From: an uncultured Acidaminococcus sp.
Lineage (GTDB): Bacteria; Bacillota; Negativicutes; Acidaminococcales; Acidaminococcaceae
Direction: 5' to 3'
Assembly: GCA_900538365.1 (NCBI GenBank)
Contig: UPXT01000057.1
Span: 1 to 13,658, forward strand
Length of the DNA: 13,658 bases
Below, piece after piece: positions 6,137 through 13,658 of the stretch. Position numbers and translations under genes: made by a program. Under the pieces are notes generated by a model, which was not told the DNA's origin, searched no databases, and saw nothing but the letters and a program-made list of their open reading frames with translations. The first letter of the stretch is position 1. Each line of letters starts with the position of its first letter.

Positions 6137-7393
6137 ATGAAATCCACAGATGAAGTAAAAGTTGGAGCCGTGACGCTGGGAGGGTTTGTTATCCTGGCGC
6201 TGATGCTCACCTTTTTGGGTGTCTTCAGTTTTGCGTCCCGGCAGTATAAGCTCAATGTCATCTTTGACAATGTCAATGGCCTCAAAGTCGGCAATGAAGT
6301 CCGCTTTGCCGGTGTCCCGATTGGAAAGGTCGATGATATTCTCGTCGATGGTTCCAAAGTCAAGGTTGTCATGAAGATTGACCAGAAACAGAAAGTGCCC
6401 CGCAACTCCCAGTTTGGGATTGGGATGGACGGCGTTATGGGAACCAAGTTCGTGACCATTACTCCGCCTGAGATTGCGACCGGCGTAACCTTCCGGGAAG
6501 GGGAGACAATCACGGGGCAGACAACGGGCGGCGTTGATAAACTGATGAATTCGTCGGGGAAGGTCATGGAAAAACTGGAGACTGTTGCCGATGCTTTCAG
6601 CAATGTTTTTGGGAATAAAGATGTCCAGAAGTCCATGCGGGAGGGGTTCGTTCAGACTGGTGAAATCACAAAGAACCTCAATGCCTTCACAAAAGCCTTG
6701 GCCCAGATGGCTCAGGATAACCAAGGAGATATCCATGCCATGGTTGGCCAGATGAAAGAAATGACAGTTCATATGAACAGCATTATGACCCAGGCGGATA
6801 ACAATGGTGAAACGGGCCGCAATGTAGCCCTCATGGCGGCCAATATGAAGGACGTCAGTGAAACCATCAAGGAAACGGCGGCTTCCCTTCAGGGCGTTGT
6901 GACTGACCCCAAGGTCCAGGATGATCTCAAGGTCACCATCCATAACGCGGCTGAAACAAGCGAAAAGGCAAACCGCGTCATGGGAGTCGTTGCTGATGCC
7001 CGTATCCGGACGGATGTCATGTATCGCGACAAGGACAGTAAATGGCGTGCCGATATCGGCGCTGAACTGCCAACGGGCAAAGATGACTTTTTCTACTTAG
7101 GTGTCAGCGACGCTGGCGGAGATGATGATTTCAATTTCCATTATAATCGGCGCCTAGGGAAATTTGTCGTCGGCCGTGTTGGCCTTATGGAAGGCGAGTT
7201 TGGTGTCGGTGCGGATTGGCTCTTGTCGCCAAAATTCCGGCTCTTTACGGACTACTATGACTTTAATGATGGCAAGCTCAAGGTAGGCGCTGAATGGGCT
7301 TTTTCTCCGAAACTATCCCTCATTGGAGAAAACATGGATGTCCTTGATGGACATAGTGACCTTACCTACTTGGGACTGAGGGCCCGTTTCTAA
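6137..7393 (+). CDS. mlaD: Elongated MlaD: MCE-domain lipid carrier with C-terminal outer-membrane beta-barrel-like segment
   Basis: The protein has 418 residues, more than twice E. coli MlaD (about 180). A single N-terminal membrane anchor (about 9-31) is followed by one MCE domain (about 37-115, with FDNVNGLKVGNEVRFAGVPIG at 43-63). A long helical stretch rich in A, M, K and E comes next (about 132-285). From about 287 to the end there are alternating hydrophobic and polar strands with many aromatics and glycines, finishing in RARF; a C-terminal Phe is usual for outer-membrane barrels. This matches the V. parvula MlaD, reported to bridge both membranes, in a Mla system lacking MlaA and MlaC. 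The start is ATG 6137 with AAAGGAG at 6123-6129; the longer open frame from 5993 runs inside mlaF and is not used. The lipid-bridge role here is inferred from that family. Confidence 0.93.
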   Translation: MKSTDEVKVGAVTLGGFVILALMLTFLGVFSFASRQYKLNVIFDNVNGLKVGNEVRFAGVPIGKVDDILVDGSKVKVVMKIDQKQKVPRNSQFGIGMDGVMGTKFVTITPPEIATGVTFREGETITGQTTGGVDKLMNSSGKVMEKLETVADAFSNVFGNKDVQKSMREGFVQTGEITKNLNAFTKALAQMAQDNQGDIHAMVGQMKEMTVHMNSIMTQADNNGETGRNVALMAANMKDVSETIKETAASLQGVVTDPKVQDDLKVTIHNAAETSEKANRVMGVVADARIRTDVMYRDKDSKWRADIGAELPTGKDDFFYLGVSDAGGDDDFNFHYNRRLGKFVVGRVGLMEGEFGVGADWLLSPKFRLFTDYYDFNDGKLKVGAEWAFSPKLSLIGENMDVLDGHSDLTYLGLRARF

Positions 7394-7441
7394 GGATTTG
7401 TGAACAATTGGTGGAACGGGAGTAAAAACCGGCCCACCCCG

Positions 7442-7470
7442 TTGACTTTCAAAAATATTGCGCATATAAT
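7442..7470 (+). promoter_or_regulatory. Strong sigma-70-type promoter of tolC
   Basis: TTGACT (7442-7447) and TATAAT (7465-7470) are separated by exactly 17 bases, the best promoter in the window. Transcription would start near 7477, at the edge of the palindrome at 7479-7494. Just upstream (7410-7438) is a weak GGTGG/CCACC hairpin that might partly end mlaEFD transcription. The promoter shows that tolC can be transcribed apart from mlaEFD. Confidence 0.8.
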
Positions 7471-7478
7471 GTTTATTA

Positions 7479-7494
7479 CTGACTAGCCAGTCAG
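7479..7494. promoter_or_regulatory. Palindromic operator over the tolC start site, TetR-family style
   Basis: CTGACT (7479-7484) and AGTCAG (7489-7494) form a perfect inverted repeat around AGCC, within the wider ATTACTGACTAGCCAGTCAG. The size and TGACT/AGTCA half-sites fit operators of TetR/AcrR-family repressors, and the position over or just after +1 fits repression of efflux-type genes. No regulator gene lies in the window, so the protein is unknown. Confidence 0.6.
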
Positions 7495-7518
7495 AATTTG
7501 AGGAGGGTACGATACGTC

Positions 7519-8838
7519 ATGCATATCCATAAAAAAGCACTGATCGGCGCTGTCTTTTTGAGTGTCCTGTCTCTTGGTACCGCTTTTGCCCAGGAGGCGC
7601 CTCAATCTGTCAGCCTCGACCTGAATAAGGCCGTTCGCATGGCCCTTGAAAATAACTCTGATGTCAAGATTTCCTCGTCCGAACTGGATGCAGCCAAAGC
7701 CGGCCTTGACGCGGCTCGGGCAGCTCGTTGGGGGAGCATTGATTTTGCTCATTCTACGGGGCGGAACATGAGATATAAGACTGCTGCTGGTGCAACACTT
7801 GCTAATGGCCCTGTGGGGACAAACAGCAGCACGAACACTGTGAGCATTTCCGTTCCTATCTATACGGGTGGGAGACTCGAAGGTCAGATAGAAGAAGCCA
7901 AGGCCAACCAGAAATATTATGAATATGGCATGAATAGCGCCTACCAGACGACGCGCTATAATGCGGCCAAAGGATATTATGATGTCCTTGAAAGCATTAA
8001 TACGGTAAACCTTCAGAAAGAAACCGTGGACCGGTTGGCTGAACATCTGAGAAATACCCAGTCCCAGTTCAATGTCGGTGTTTCCGCAAAAGTCGATGTC
8101 CTCCGCAGCCAGGTGGAACTTGTCGATGCCCAGCAGACCTTGACCCAAGCTCAGAATAATTATGATGTGGCCGTAGCCACCTTGAACAATGTCTTGGGAC
8201 TTCCGACGGGTACACCCCTTTCCTTGAGTGAAGGGCTGGAATATAAATCCAACGACTATACCCTTGATAACTGCCTGTCCTATGCCATGCTGAATCGGCC
8301 CGAAATCCATCAGGCCCAGGCTTCCGTAGATATGGCAAAAGCAGAACAAAAGATTGCCAACGCGGCCACTCTGCCACAAGTGAGTCTCAGTGCTGCCAAT
8401 GGCTGGGCCGATGACCGCTTCCCTGGTGCCCATAAATATGATTGGTCCGTTGGAGCCTCTGTGGACTTCAATATTTGGGACTATGGCGTCAATTCAGCCA
8501 AGATCCGTCAGGCAAAGGCCAACGTTGTCAAAGCCGAGGAGAGCTATCGCCAGATCAGCGACCAAGTGAACCTTGCTGTCAGAACGTCATACCTTAGCAT
8601 GCGGGAAGCAGAAAAACGTATCAAGACAACGGAAGTTGCGGTTGAACAAGCAGAAGAAGATTACCGTATTGCTCAGCTGCGCTACCAGGCCGGTGTAGGA
8701 ACGAATACGGACGTCCTCGATGCTTCTGTTGCCCTGACGACCGCCAAAAATAACTACATCCAAGCTCTTTATGATTACAACACGTCATGGGCACTGCTCG
8801 AACAGTCCATGGGTGTTCCGACGGATGCGGAAGAATAA
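7519..8838 (+). CDS. tolC: TolC-family outer-membrane channel protein
   Basis: This is an outer-membrane efflux or secretion channel of the OEP/TolC family, 439 residues from ATG 7519. A signal peptide (1-24, basic MHIHKK then a hydrophobic core) ends at AFA-QEA. Two homologous halves follow, each with long helical hairpins. The first holds LDLNKAVRMALENN (33-46) and VGVSAKVDVLRSQVEL (187-202). The second holds CLSYAMLNRPEIHQAQ (252-267) and AGVGTNTDVLDASVAL (391-406). Barrel strands are likely at 104-119 and 307-326. A TTG at 7498 in frame would overlap the ribosome binding site AGGAGG (7501-7506), so ATG 7519 is preferred, although the 12-base spacing is long. No HlyD or RND partner gene lies in the window, so the exported substrate is unknown. 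It has its own promoter and operator. Family certain; orthology to E. coli TolC is only general. Confidence 0.94.
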   Translation: MHIHKKALIGAVFLSVLSLGTAFAQEAPQSVSLDLNKAVRMALENNSDVKISSSELDAAKAGLDAARAARWGSIDFAHSTGRNMRYKTAAGATLANGPVGTNSSTNTVSISVPIYTGGRLEGQIEEAKANQKYYEYGMNSAYQTTRYNAAKGYYDVLESINTVNLQKETVDRLAEHLRNTQSQFNVGVSAKVDVLRSQVELVDAQQTLTQAQNNYDVAVATLNNVLGLPTGTPLSLSEGLEYKSNDYTLDNCLSYAMLNRPEIHQAQASVDMAKAEQKIANAATLPQVSLSAANGWADDRFPGAHKYDWSVGASVDFNIWDYGVNSAKIRQAKANVVKAEESYRQISDQVNLAVRTSYLSMREAEKRIKTTEVAVEQAEEDYRIAQLRYQAGVGTNTDVLDASVALTTAKNNYIQALYDYNTSWALLEQSMGVPTDAEE

Positions 8839-8876
8839 AATTGAATAGTCGGAGCTGCGTTTGCCCCGATTTAATG

Positions 8877-8924
8877 CAAGAACGTACCCCCATTGTTCCA
8901 TGGAACAATGGGGGTACGTTCTTG
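8877..8924. repeat. Perfect 48-base palindrome downstream of tolC
   Basis: The 24 bases 8877-8900 are the exact reverse complement of 8901-8924, centred on CCATGG with no spacer. The outer part is CAAGAACGTACCCCCATTG. It begins 38 bases after the tolC stop. The RNA would form a very stable hairpin, but TAGGGAATC follows instead of a T-tract. It may end or protect the tolC transcript on either strand, or be a protein-binding site or mobile palindrome. Confidence 0.75.
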
Positions 8925-8931
8925 TAGGGAA

Positions 8932-8952
8932 TCAGCAAGATGGGTTTGCTGA
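8932..8952. repeat. Second, smaller inverted repeat downstream of tolC
   Basis: TCAGCAA (8932-8938) pairs with TTGCTGA (8946-8952) around a 7-base loop, eight bases after the long palindrome. No T-tract follows. It could act with the palindrome as a compound transcript end; function unknown. Confidence 0.4.
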
Positions 8953-8988
8953 ATCATATATCACGATATTTGTTCAACTAAAATTTAT

Positions 8989-9017
8989 TTTCCACTTTTC
9001 CTTCACTTTGGTATACT
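8989..9017 (+). promoter_or_regulatory. Probable promoter of tamB
   Basis: TTTCCA (8989-8994) and TATACT (9012-9017) are 17 bases apart in an AT-rich stretch. Transcription would start near 9024, giving a leader of about 86 bases before tamB. The -35 is moderate and the -10 good. Confidence 0.55.
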
Positions 9018-9031
9018 ATAGTTGAATCTAT

Positions 9032-9096
9032 GGGGAAACGGAACAACTAAGACCCTTTTTTACCCGTTTTTCCCAAAGGGAACGGGATTCCGTTCC
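9032..9096 (+). promoter_or_regulatory. Foldable leader of tamB with mutually exclusive hairpins
   Basis: Three stems compete. A pairs 9033-9041 with 9064-9074, nine base pairs with a TT bulge. B pairs GGAACGG (9079-9085) with CCGTTCC (9090-9096) around GATT, ending three bases before the ribosome binding site. C pairs CCCGTT (9063-9068) with AACGGG (9081-9086), with an inner CCC/GGG stem around AAA. C excludes both A and B. This could be a regulatory leader, but no known riboswitch class is recognised. Confidence 0.4.
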
Positions 9097-9109
9097 AGAA
9101 AGGCAGAAC

Positions 9110-12100
9110 ATGCGGCCAAAATGGAAAAAACGCCTGCCTTTCCTTCTCCTTGTCATACCGGCGCTCTATGTAGGGACATTCAAGGTTCTTATGCCACGGG
9201 TGCTTCCCACGGTGCGGCCCATGGTGGAGGAAACAGCAGCTCAATATATCAACGGAAAACTCCATATTGACCGGATTGAAATCAGCCCGGACCTGACTTT
9301 CCGCATCAAGAACAGCGCGGTCTATGACCGGGCTGGGATCCTTGTGGCAAAGATTCCGGAAGTTGCCGTTCGCATCAATCCTTTGAACCTTCTGGTGGGA
9401 CACGGGGCTGCCAGGATGGTGAGCCTTGTTGCCATCAATGATCCAACGGTGTATATGGTCATGGACAGCAGCGACCGCTGGAACGTGGAAAATCTTGTCA
9501 AAAAGTCCGAGTCGTCCAGTGAGGATTTCCGCGGCTTAGTGACGGTCAATCGAGGCACGATCCAGCTTTCGACGCCTTATGGTACATGGCATGTCAGTGC
9601 ATCCGGTTCCCTTGACCTTGCGCATAACCCTATCTATGGTCTTGATGTGGATCTTGTGACGGAAAGGGGGGAGACCCTGCAGCTTACCGGTTCCATTAAA
9701 AGTGACGGAACCGGGGAAGTGTCGGCGAGCAGTGAAGCCCTTTGCGTAACGCCCTATGCAGCGCTTGCGGCGCACTATGCCCCCATAACGGATCTTGCGG
9801 GAACCCTTTCAAAGCTTTCTATTACCTGGCGCAACGATGATCAGGAAAGTAAGCTTTCGGGGAGCGTCATGGCAGATTCCCTATCTTTATCCGTACATAA
9901 GGACAATCTTCTGCTGCCGCTTACAGCTGCAGGAACGGTCCACTTTGACAATAAGGACCTTGACTTTACCAATTTTACGGTGTCTCTTGATGGTTCAGCG
10001 GTTACCTTGAACGGGGGACTTGACCTTACTGATGCACAGACGCCTGTTTTTCACCAGTTTGCTGTAAAGACGGATGACTTTGACCTTGAAGCGATTCCCT
10101 TGGACCTTCCTCTTTCGGGCCGCGTCACGGCCAGTGCCTCTCTGGATGGCTCTTTTGACCGCCTTCTTGCCGCGGGGACCGTGGACAGTCCGGCCTTGAC
10201 CGTTAAAGGATATGAAATAGACAACCTTCACCTGCCCCTTTCAGCTCAGGGCAGCCAAGTAAATGTTACGGACGGGACCTTCCATCTTGCTGGCGGCAAA
10301 GGAACTTTGACGGCTTCTTATGATACGAAGGACCACACTTTTGCGGCGACACTTAAAAGCGAAGGCCTTGATCTGGGAGCGGCAGTGCCTGATGGAGAAA
10401 GTATGATCCTTTCCGGCGATCTTTATGCTGAGGGGCGCTATGACGATGACCTTTTTGCCCGCGTCCTCAGTGATGATCTTTCCCTTACGGGCCATGGGCT
10501 TTCCCTCACTCATGTTGATTTGGGTGCGGTTTATGAAAAGGGACGCCTGACCTTGGACCGCTTTGCAGCTGATTCGGATGGTGGCGGCGCTGTGACGGGC
10601 TCGGGCAGTCTTGAAGGCTCAGCCCTTAAAGGAGATTTTTATGTTACGAACCTCCCTGTGGGGCCTATCCTTGCTTCCTTCGGAGAAGAAGGAGAGGGCT
10701 TCCTTTCTGCCCACATGATGCTTGAAGGAACCACGGATGCCCCGGAAGGGACGGCCGCCTTTTCCATCAATGATGCCTCCTTTAAGGGCTTTATCGCAAA
10801 AGAAGCCCATGGTCTTGTCAGCTGGAAGGATCGTGTCGTCCGTCTGACGAAGGTTGAGCTTGATCCGCCGCAAGGCCGCCACGAACTTGATGGGTCCATT
10901 GTCCTTACGGGTGATGATCCCCAGCTTGACCTCACCGTTGTCACAACGGGCGTACGCCTCGAACCTTTCTCCGATGCCTTTGACCTGCCTCTTCCTGTCA
11001 CGGGAAACCTCACCAATACGGTCCGCGTGACAGGTACCCTGAAAAATCCAGATATTTCAGGTCATGTGCGGGCCTACGACGGTTCGGTCAATAAGTTCCT
11101 TGTCGATGAGCTGTCCGGTGACTACTCCGTCACTGACGGTGCTGTTACACTGAAAAACTTCAAGCTCCAGGCCCTGACATCGACCGCGACTTTTGCAGGG
11201 ACCATTGCGAAAAATGGCGACCTTGCCTTGGGTATTGACGCTTACGGCATCATGCTCCAGCGTCTGCCTTGGCTTAAGGAAGCAGCCAGCCTCCAAGGCA
11301 GCGTGGATTTCAACGGGGCTGTAAGCGGCAACCTTTCCAATCCGCTTTTCACCGGTGTATTGTCTTCAAATTCGGTGATCATCAACGGAGAGGAGTTTAC
11401 GGGACTTGCCCTATCCATTGATTCCACGGGGGGCAAGATCAACGAACTTGAAGGCTCTTTCCAGCAGAAGTCAGGAGGGGACTATTTCCTGTCCGCTCAC
11501 ATAGACCTTTTGAATCATTACTACCAGTGGAAAGCTGAAGTGGAGCGGGGAAACGTGAGGAGTCTCCTTCAAATGGGCGGCTACGACCTTGCTATTGATG
11601 GATTTCTTTCCGGAACCATTGCCCTTAACCCAAATGGACGCCGAACGGGCCTTGCCATCAAAGGTAAGGTGGAAGACGGCAAAGTGCAGGGTGTTCCCTT
11701 TGATTCCGCTGATTTTGATATTTTTGGTCACCTCGGCGTCTGGCATATCAACCAGCTTGAGGCCCGAGAAAATGGCGGCGGCCTCTTTGCTGCCCAAGGT
11801 GAAGTGGATATGAAGAATAAAACCTTGGACCTTGAAGTTGCAGCAAACGGCATTTCGCCTAAAATTCTTACGGTAAGCCTTGATGATCCGCCGGAAATTG
11901 GGGGCGCCCTCAATATGGCCGCACAGGTCAAGGGACCTTTTGATGATCCCAATGGAAACTTCTCCCTTGAAGTAACGGGCGGCTCCGTAAGCGGAGTAAC
12001 CTTCGACTCACTCTACGGCATGGCCACCCTGCGGGATGGGATGTTTACCTTGAACCAGTTCCTCGTCCAGCGCGGAATCTATAAGCTGTCTGCCTATGGA

Positions 12101-13429
12101 ACCCTGCCCCTTGACCTTTTACGGGCCAAGGAGAATCGCCGCAGTCCCGACGCGCGGATGAACCTTGACCTGCATCTTGACAATGCAAATCTTGACATCC
12201 TGCCGACGCTTACGAAATATGTCCAGTGGGCATCCGGTCCTATGAAAGGAACCCTCAATGTGAGCGGGACCTTGGAGGACTATACCTTGGACGGTGCGGT
12301 TCATCTCGATGACGGAACCATCAAGCTGCGGGGCATGGATAATACCATTGACCACGTGAAGCTTGATACGGAATTTGCAGGAACGAAAGTCAATCTTAAG
12401 GAACTGTCTGCCACCATTGGCGATGATGGCCGTGTCATGGCGTCAGGAAGTTATGAACTTCATGGCGGGGAATCACCTTATGCCCTGACGGCGGCTATCC
12501 GCAGCGTCTTTATTGATTCGCGGCAGATCGGCGGCAAGGTCAACGGCGATATTTCCGTTACACAGAAAAATGGGATGCCCTTTGTATCGGGAACGCTCAA
12601 TCTGGAGGACCTCTATATTGGTCTGACTTCCGTGCCGAGTTTTGGCAGCGGCGGATCGCCTATTGGTCTTGATTTTACCGTTGACCTCGGGGAGAAGATG
12701 CACCTTCATACGGCGTCCTTCTACGATATCTGGGGAGGCGGCAAGATCCACTTCGGGGGAACGACAGCAGATCCGGACATTACAGGCGCCATCAACCTTA
12801 CAAAGGGGACCCTCAATTACCTCAATACCCCCTTTAGGATGGGCCGCAGCATCGTCACGTGGCCGGAGCGGGGAACCTTTACGCCCCACCTTGATATGAA
12901 AGCTTTTACGCGCCTTGGCCAGTACATGATCCTCGCCACCATCGAAGGACCGCTGTCCATGGATGGACTGCAGGTCCATCTAAAGAGTGATCCGCCCAAG
13001 GATGAAAATACGCTTAAACGCTTCCTGACCTTGAAGACGGATAACGCCGACCTGACCAATAATGACTGGATGGGGCTTATCGACGCTGGTATCCAGCTAA
13101 GCTACCTGTCCGATGTAGAAGATGCCATCAAGCAGGCCCTTCAGCTGGACGAACTGCGTGTCTACAGCGGCAGTCTCCAGTCCGGCATTGGCTTCAGCGT
13201 CGATGCGAAACGGGCAAATGAAGTCATTGGCGATGATCGGCGGCAGTACAACTGGCTTGTGGCCAAAAGTTTCGGCGACAAACTGCGCCTTGGCTACACG
13301 GCAAGTTTCGACGGAGAAGACTCGAGCATCTTTGCGGAATACTTTCTCAACCGCCGCCTGAACCTCAGCGTGTCCGTCGATGAAGAAAACAGGGCCTGGT
13401 ATGGTGTACAGTATCATACGAGGTTCTAA
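9110..13429 (+). CDS. tamB: TamB-family (AsmA-like) inter-membrane lipid transport protein
   Basis: This 1439-residue protein is anchored in the inner membrane by an N-terminal hydrophobic segment (about 9-23, after MRPKWKKR) and should span the periplasm as a long hydrophobic beta groove. E. coli TamB is of similar size (about 1260). The body is almost all beta, with recurring TamB/AsmA-type segments such as VTGTLKNPDISGHV (about 638), GNLSNPLFTGVL (about 740), VKGPFDDPNGNF (about 940) and FGGTTADPDITGAI (about 1216). The C-terminal DUF490/TamB region (about 1080-1439) ends in short amphipathic strands and YHTRF, a barrel-like ending suited to docking with an Omp85 protein such as TamA or BamA, neither in this window. 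ATG 9110 follows AAAGG at 9099-9103. In V. parvula, tamB mutations suppress mla mutant defects, suggesting opposite directions of lipid flow; its place after mlaEFD and tolC fits that link. Function is inferred from the family. Confidence 0.94.
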   Translation: MRPKWKKRLPFLLLVIPALYVGTFKVLMPRVLPTVRPMVEETAAQYINGKLHIDRIEISPDLTFRIKNSAVYDRAGILVAKIPEVAVRINPLNLLVGHGAARMVSLVAINDPTVYMVMDSSDRWNVENLVKKSESSSEDFRGLVTVNRGTIQLSTPYGTWHVSASGSLDLAHNPIYGLDVDLVTERGETLQLTGSIKSDGTGEVSASSEALCVTPYAALAAHYAPITDLAGTLSKLSITWRNDDQESKLSGSVMADSLSLSVHKDNLLLPLTAAGTVHFDNKDLDFTNFTVSLDGSAVTLNGGLDLTDAQTPVFHQFAVKTDDFDLEAIPLDLPLSGRVTASASLDGSFDRLLAAGTVDSPALTVKGYEIDNLHLPLSAQGSQVNVTDGTFHLAGGKGTLTASYDTKDHTFAATLKSEGLDLGAAVPDGESMILSGDLYAEGRYDDDLFARVLSDDLSLTGHGLSLTHVDLGAVYEKGRLTLDRFAADSDGGGAVTGSGSLEGSALKGDFYVTNLPVGPILASFGEEGEGFLSAHMMLEGTTDAPEGTAAFSINDASFKGFIAKEAHGLVSWKDRVVRLTKVELDPPQGRHELDGSIVLTGDDPQLDLTVVTTGVRLEPFSDAFDLPLPVTGNLTNTVRVTGTLKNPDISGHVRAYDGSVNKFLVDELSGDYSVTDGAVTLKNFKLQALTSTATFAGTIAKNGDLALGIDAYGIMLQRLPWLKEAASLQGSVDFNGAVSGNLSNPLFTGVLSSNSVIINGEEFTGLALSIDSTGGKINELEGSFQQKSGGDYFLSAHIDLLNHYYQWKAEVERGNVRSLLQMGGYDLAIDGFLSGTIALNPNGRRTGLAIKGKVEDGKVQGVPFDSADFDIFGHLGVWHINQLEARENGGGLFAAQGEVDMKNKTLDLEVAANGISPKILTVSLDDPPEIGGALNMAAQVKGPFDDPNGNFSLEVTGGSVSGVTFDSLYGMATLRDGMFTLNQFLVQRGIYKLSAYGTLPLDLLRAKENRRSPDARMNLDLHLDNANLDILPTLTKYVQWASGPMKGTLNVSGTLEDYTLDGAVHLDDGTIKLRGMDNTIDHVKLDTEFAGTKVNLKELSATIGDDGRVMASGSYELHGGESPYALTAAIRSVFIDSRQIGGKVNGDISVTQKNGMPFVSGTLNLEDLYIGLTSVPSFGSGGSPIGLDFTVDLGEKMHLHTASFYDIWGGGKIHFGGTTADPDITGAINLTKGTLNYLNTPFRMGRSIVTWPERGTFTPHLDMKAFTRLGQYMILATIEGPLSMDGLQVHLKSDPPKDENTLKRFLTLKTDNADLTNNDWMGLIDAGIQLSYLSDVEDAIKQALQLDELRVYSGSLQSGIGFSVDAKRANEVIGDDRRQYNWLVAKSFGDKLRLGYTASFDGEDSSIFAEYFLNRRLNLSVSVDEENRAWYGVQYHTRF

Positions 13430-13531
13430 GGAAAAGCACGGCTTTGATTGACCTAGATGGGTGGGCCCATGGTTCCTTTTCTATGGAAGCACGCCTTCTT
13501 CCAGCCTGGCACCCGCGCCTTTAGCTGCTAG

Positions 13532-13602
13532 TTTTTCCCCTTTTGCTTTTTCCTGGAGCAGGAGCTGCTTCCTGAAAAGGCCGAAAGGGGAATTCTTTTT
13601 TT
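13532..13602 (+). terminator. Probable intrinsic terminator of tamB
   Basis: TTCCCCTTT (13535-13543) pairs with AAAGGGGAA (13584-13592). The interior also folds: CTTTT with AAAAG, and GGAGCAG with CTGCTTCC around GAG. A T-rich run, TTCTTTTTTT (13593-13602), follows at once. The stem starts about 105 bases after the tamB stop; I see no gene in the 13430-13530 stretch before it. Confidence 0.65.
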
Positions 13603-13621
13603 GGGTTCTATAATAAATGTT

Positions 13622-13656
13622 GGGGTGAGGAAATATTCTTTCCTCACCCCATTTTT
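13622..13656 (+). terminator. Strong intrinsic terminator at the window end
   Basis: GGGGTGAGGAAA (13622-13633) pairs perfectly with TTTCCTCACCCC (13639-13650) around TATTC, followed by ATTTTT. It lies 20 bases after the first T-tract. A TATAAT (13609-13614) sits between the two, so this could be a back-up terminator for tamB or the attenuator of a downstream gene. Confidence 0.85.
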
Positions 13657-13658
13657 GC

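Noticed and set aside
6089..6943. 284-residue minus-strand open frame opposite mlaD
   Set aside because: It has no ribosome binding site context or domain and is fully explained by the coding bias of mlaD.
7498..7518. TTG start for tolC
   Set aside because: It overlaps the AGGAGG ribosome binding site and would put seven extra residues (MRRVRYV) before the signal peptide.
7483..8433. 316-residue open frame on the minus strand opposite tolC
   Set aside because: It lies fully opposite a well-supported gene, includes the tolC operator region and has no recognisable domain; it is a mirror of tolC codon use.
9110..13429. Internal repeats in tamB as a tandem-repeat element
   Set aside because: The recurring NPD-like segments are divergent protein repeats normal for the TamB/AsmA beta groove, not DNA repeats.
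1..13658. CRISPR array, tRNA, rRNA or complete transposase
   Set aside because: No regularly spaced repeats, cloverleaf, ribosomal RNA stretches or transposase motifs were seen on either strand.

Overview
The window looks like a chromosome segment from a diderm Firmicute (class Negativicutes). The main reason is the block mlaE-mlaF-mlaD-tolC-tamB, all on the + strand, with low-GC-Firmicute-style GGAGG ribosome binding sites and an elongated MlaD that ends in an outer-membrane beta-barrel-like segment, the arrangement described for Veillonella parvula. I cannot name the genus.

Left part (1-4043): remains of a restriction-modification locus. A 213-residue open frame (41-682) matches the target-recognition and C-terminal half of Eco57I-type adenine methyltransferases. 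It has no catalytic NPPY half inside the window. One base after its stop starts a 1119-residue protein with a GIY-YIG-like nuclease domain, an SF2 helicase motor, a coiled coil and a C-terminal stretch resembling only the first half of an adenine methyltransferase, with a degenerate SAM-binding motif. The two proteins therefore look like complementary parts of one methyltransferase plus the restriction motor, or a decayed version of such a system.

Middle (4044-4586): 543 bases without a credible gene. They hold a terminator-like hairpin, a strong long hairpin (4248-4302), and a 53-base block (4431-4483) that repeats the first 55 bases of the window in direct orientation at about 83% identity. 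Both copies stop at the same base, which suggests the end of a mobile or dispersed element.

Right part (4587-13429): envelope genes. MlaE (permease), MlaF (ATPase) and MlaD (MCE protein with barrel) are tightly packed and should form a phospholipid transporter bridging the inner and outer membranes without MlaA, MlaB or MlaC. TolC follows after a 125-base gap with its own near-consensus promoter (TTGACT, 17 bases, TATAAT) and a palindrome typical of a TetR-family operator. A perfect 48-base palindrome lies after tolC. A separate promoter and a foldable leader then precede tamB, a 1439-residue AsmA-like bridge protein thought to carry lipid toward the outer membrane. Two intrinsic terminator candidates close the window.

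No CRISPR array, tRNA, rRNA or complete transposase gene was seen. I found no clearly new system. The points most worth following are the split or broken restriction-modification locus with its matching flanking repeats, and the separately controlled tolC inside the lipid-transport cluster.
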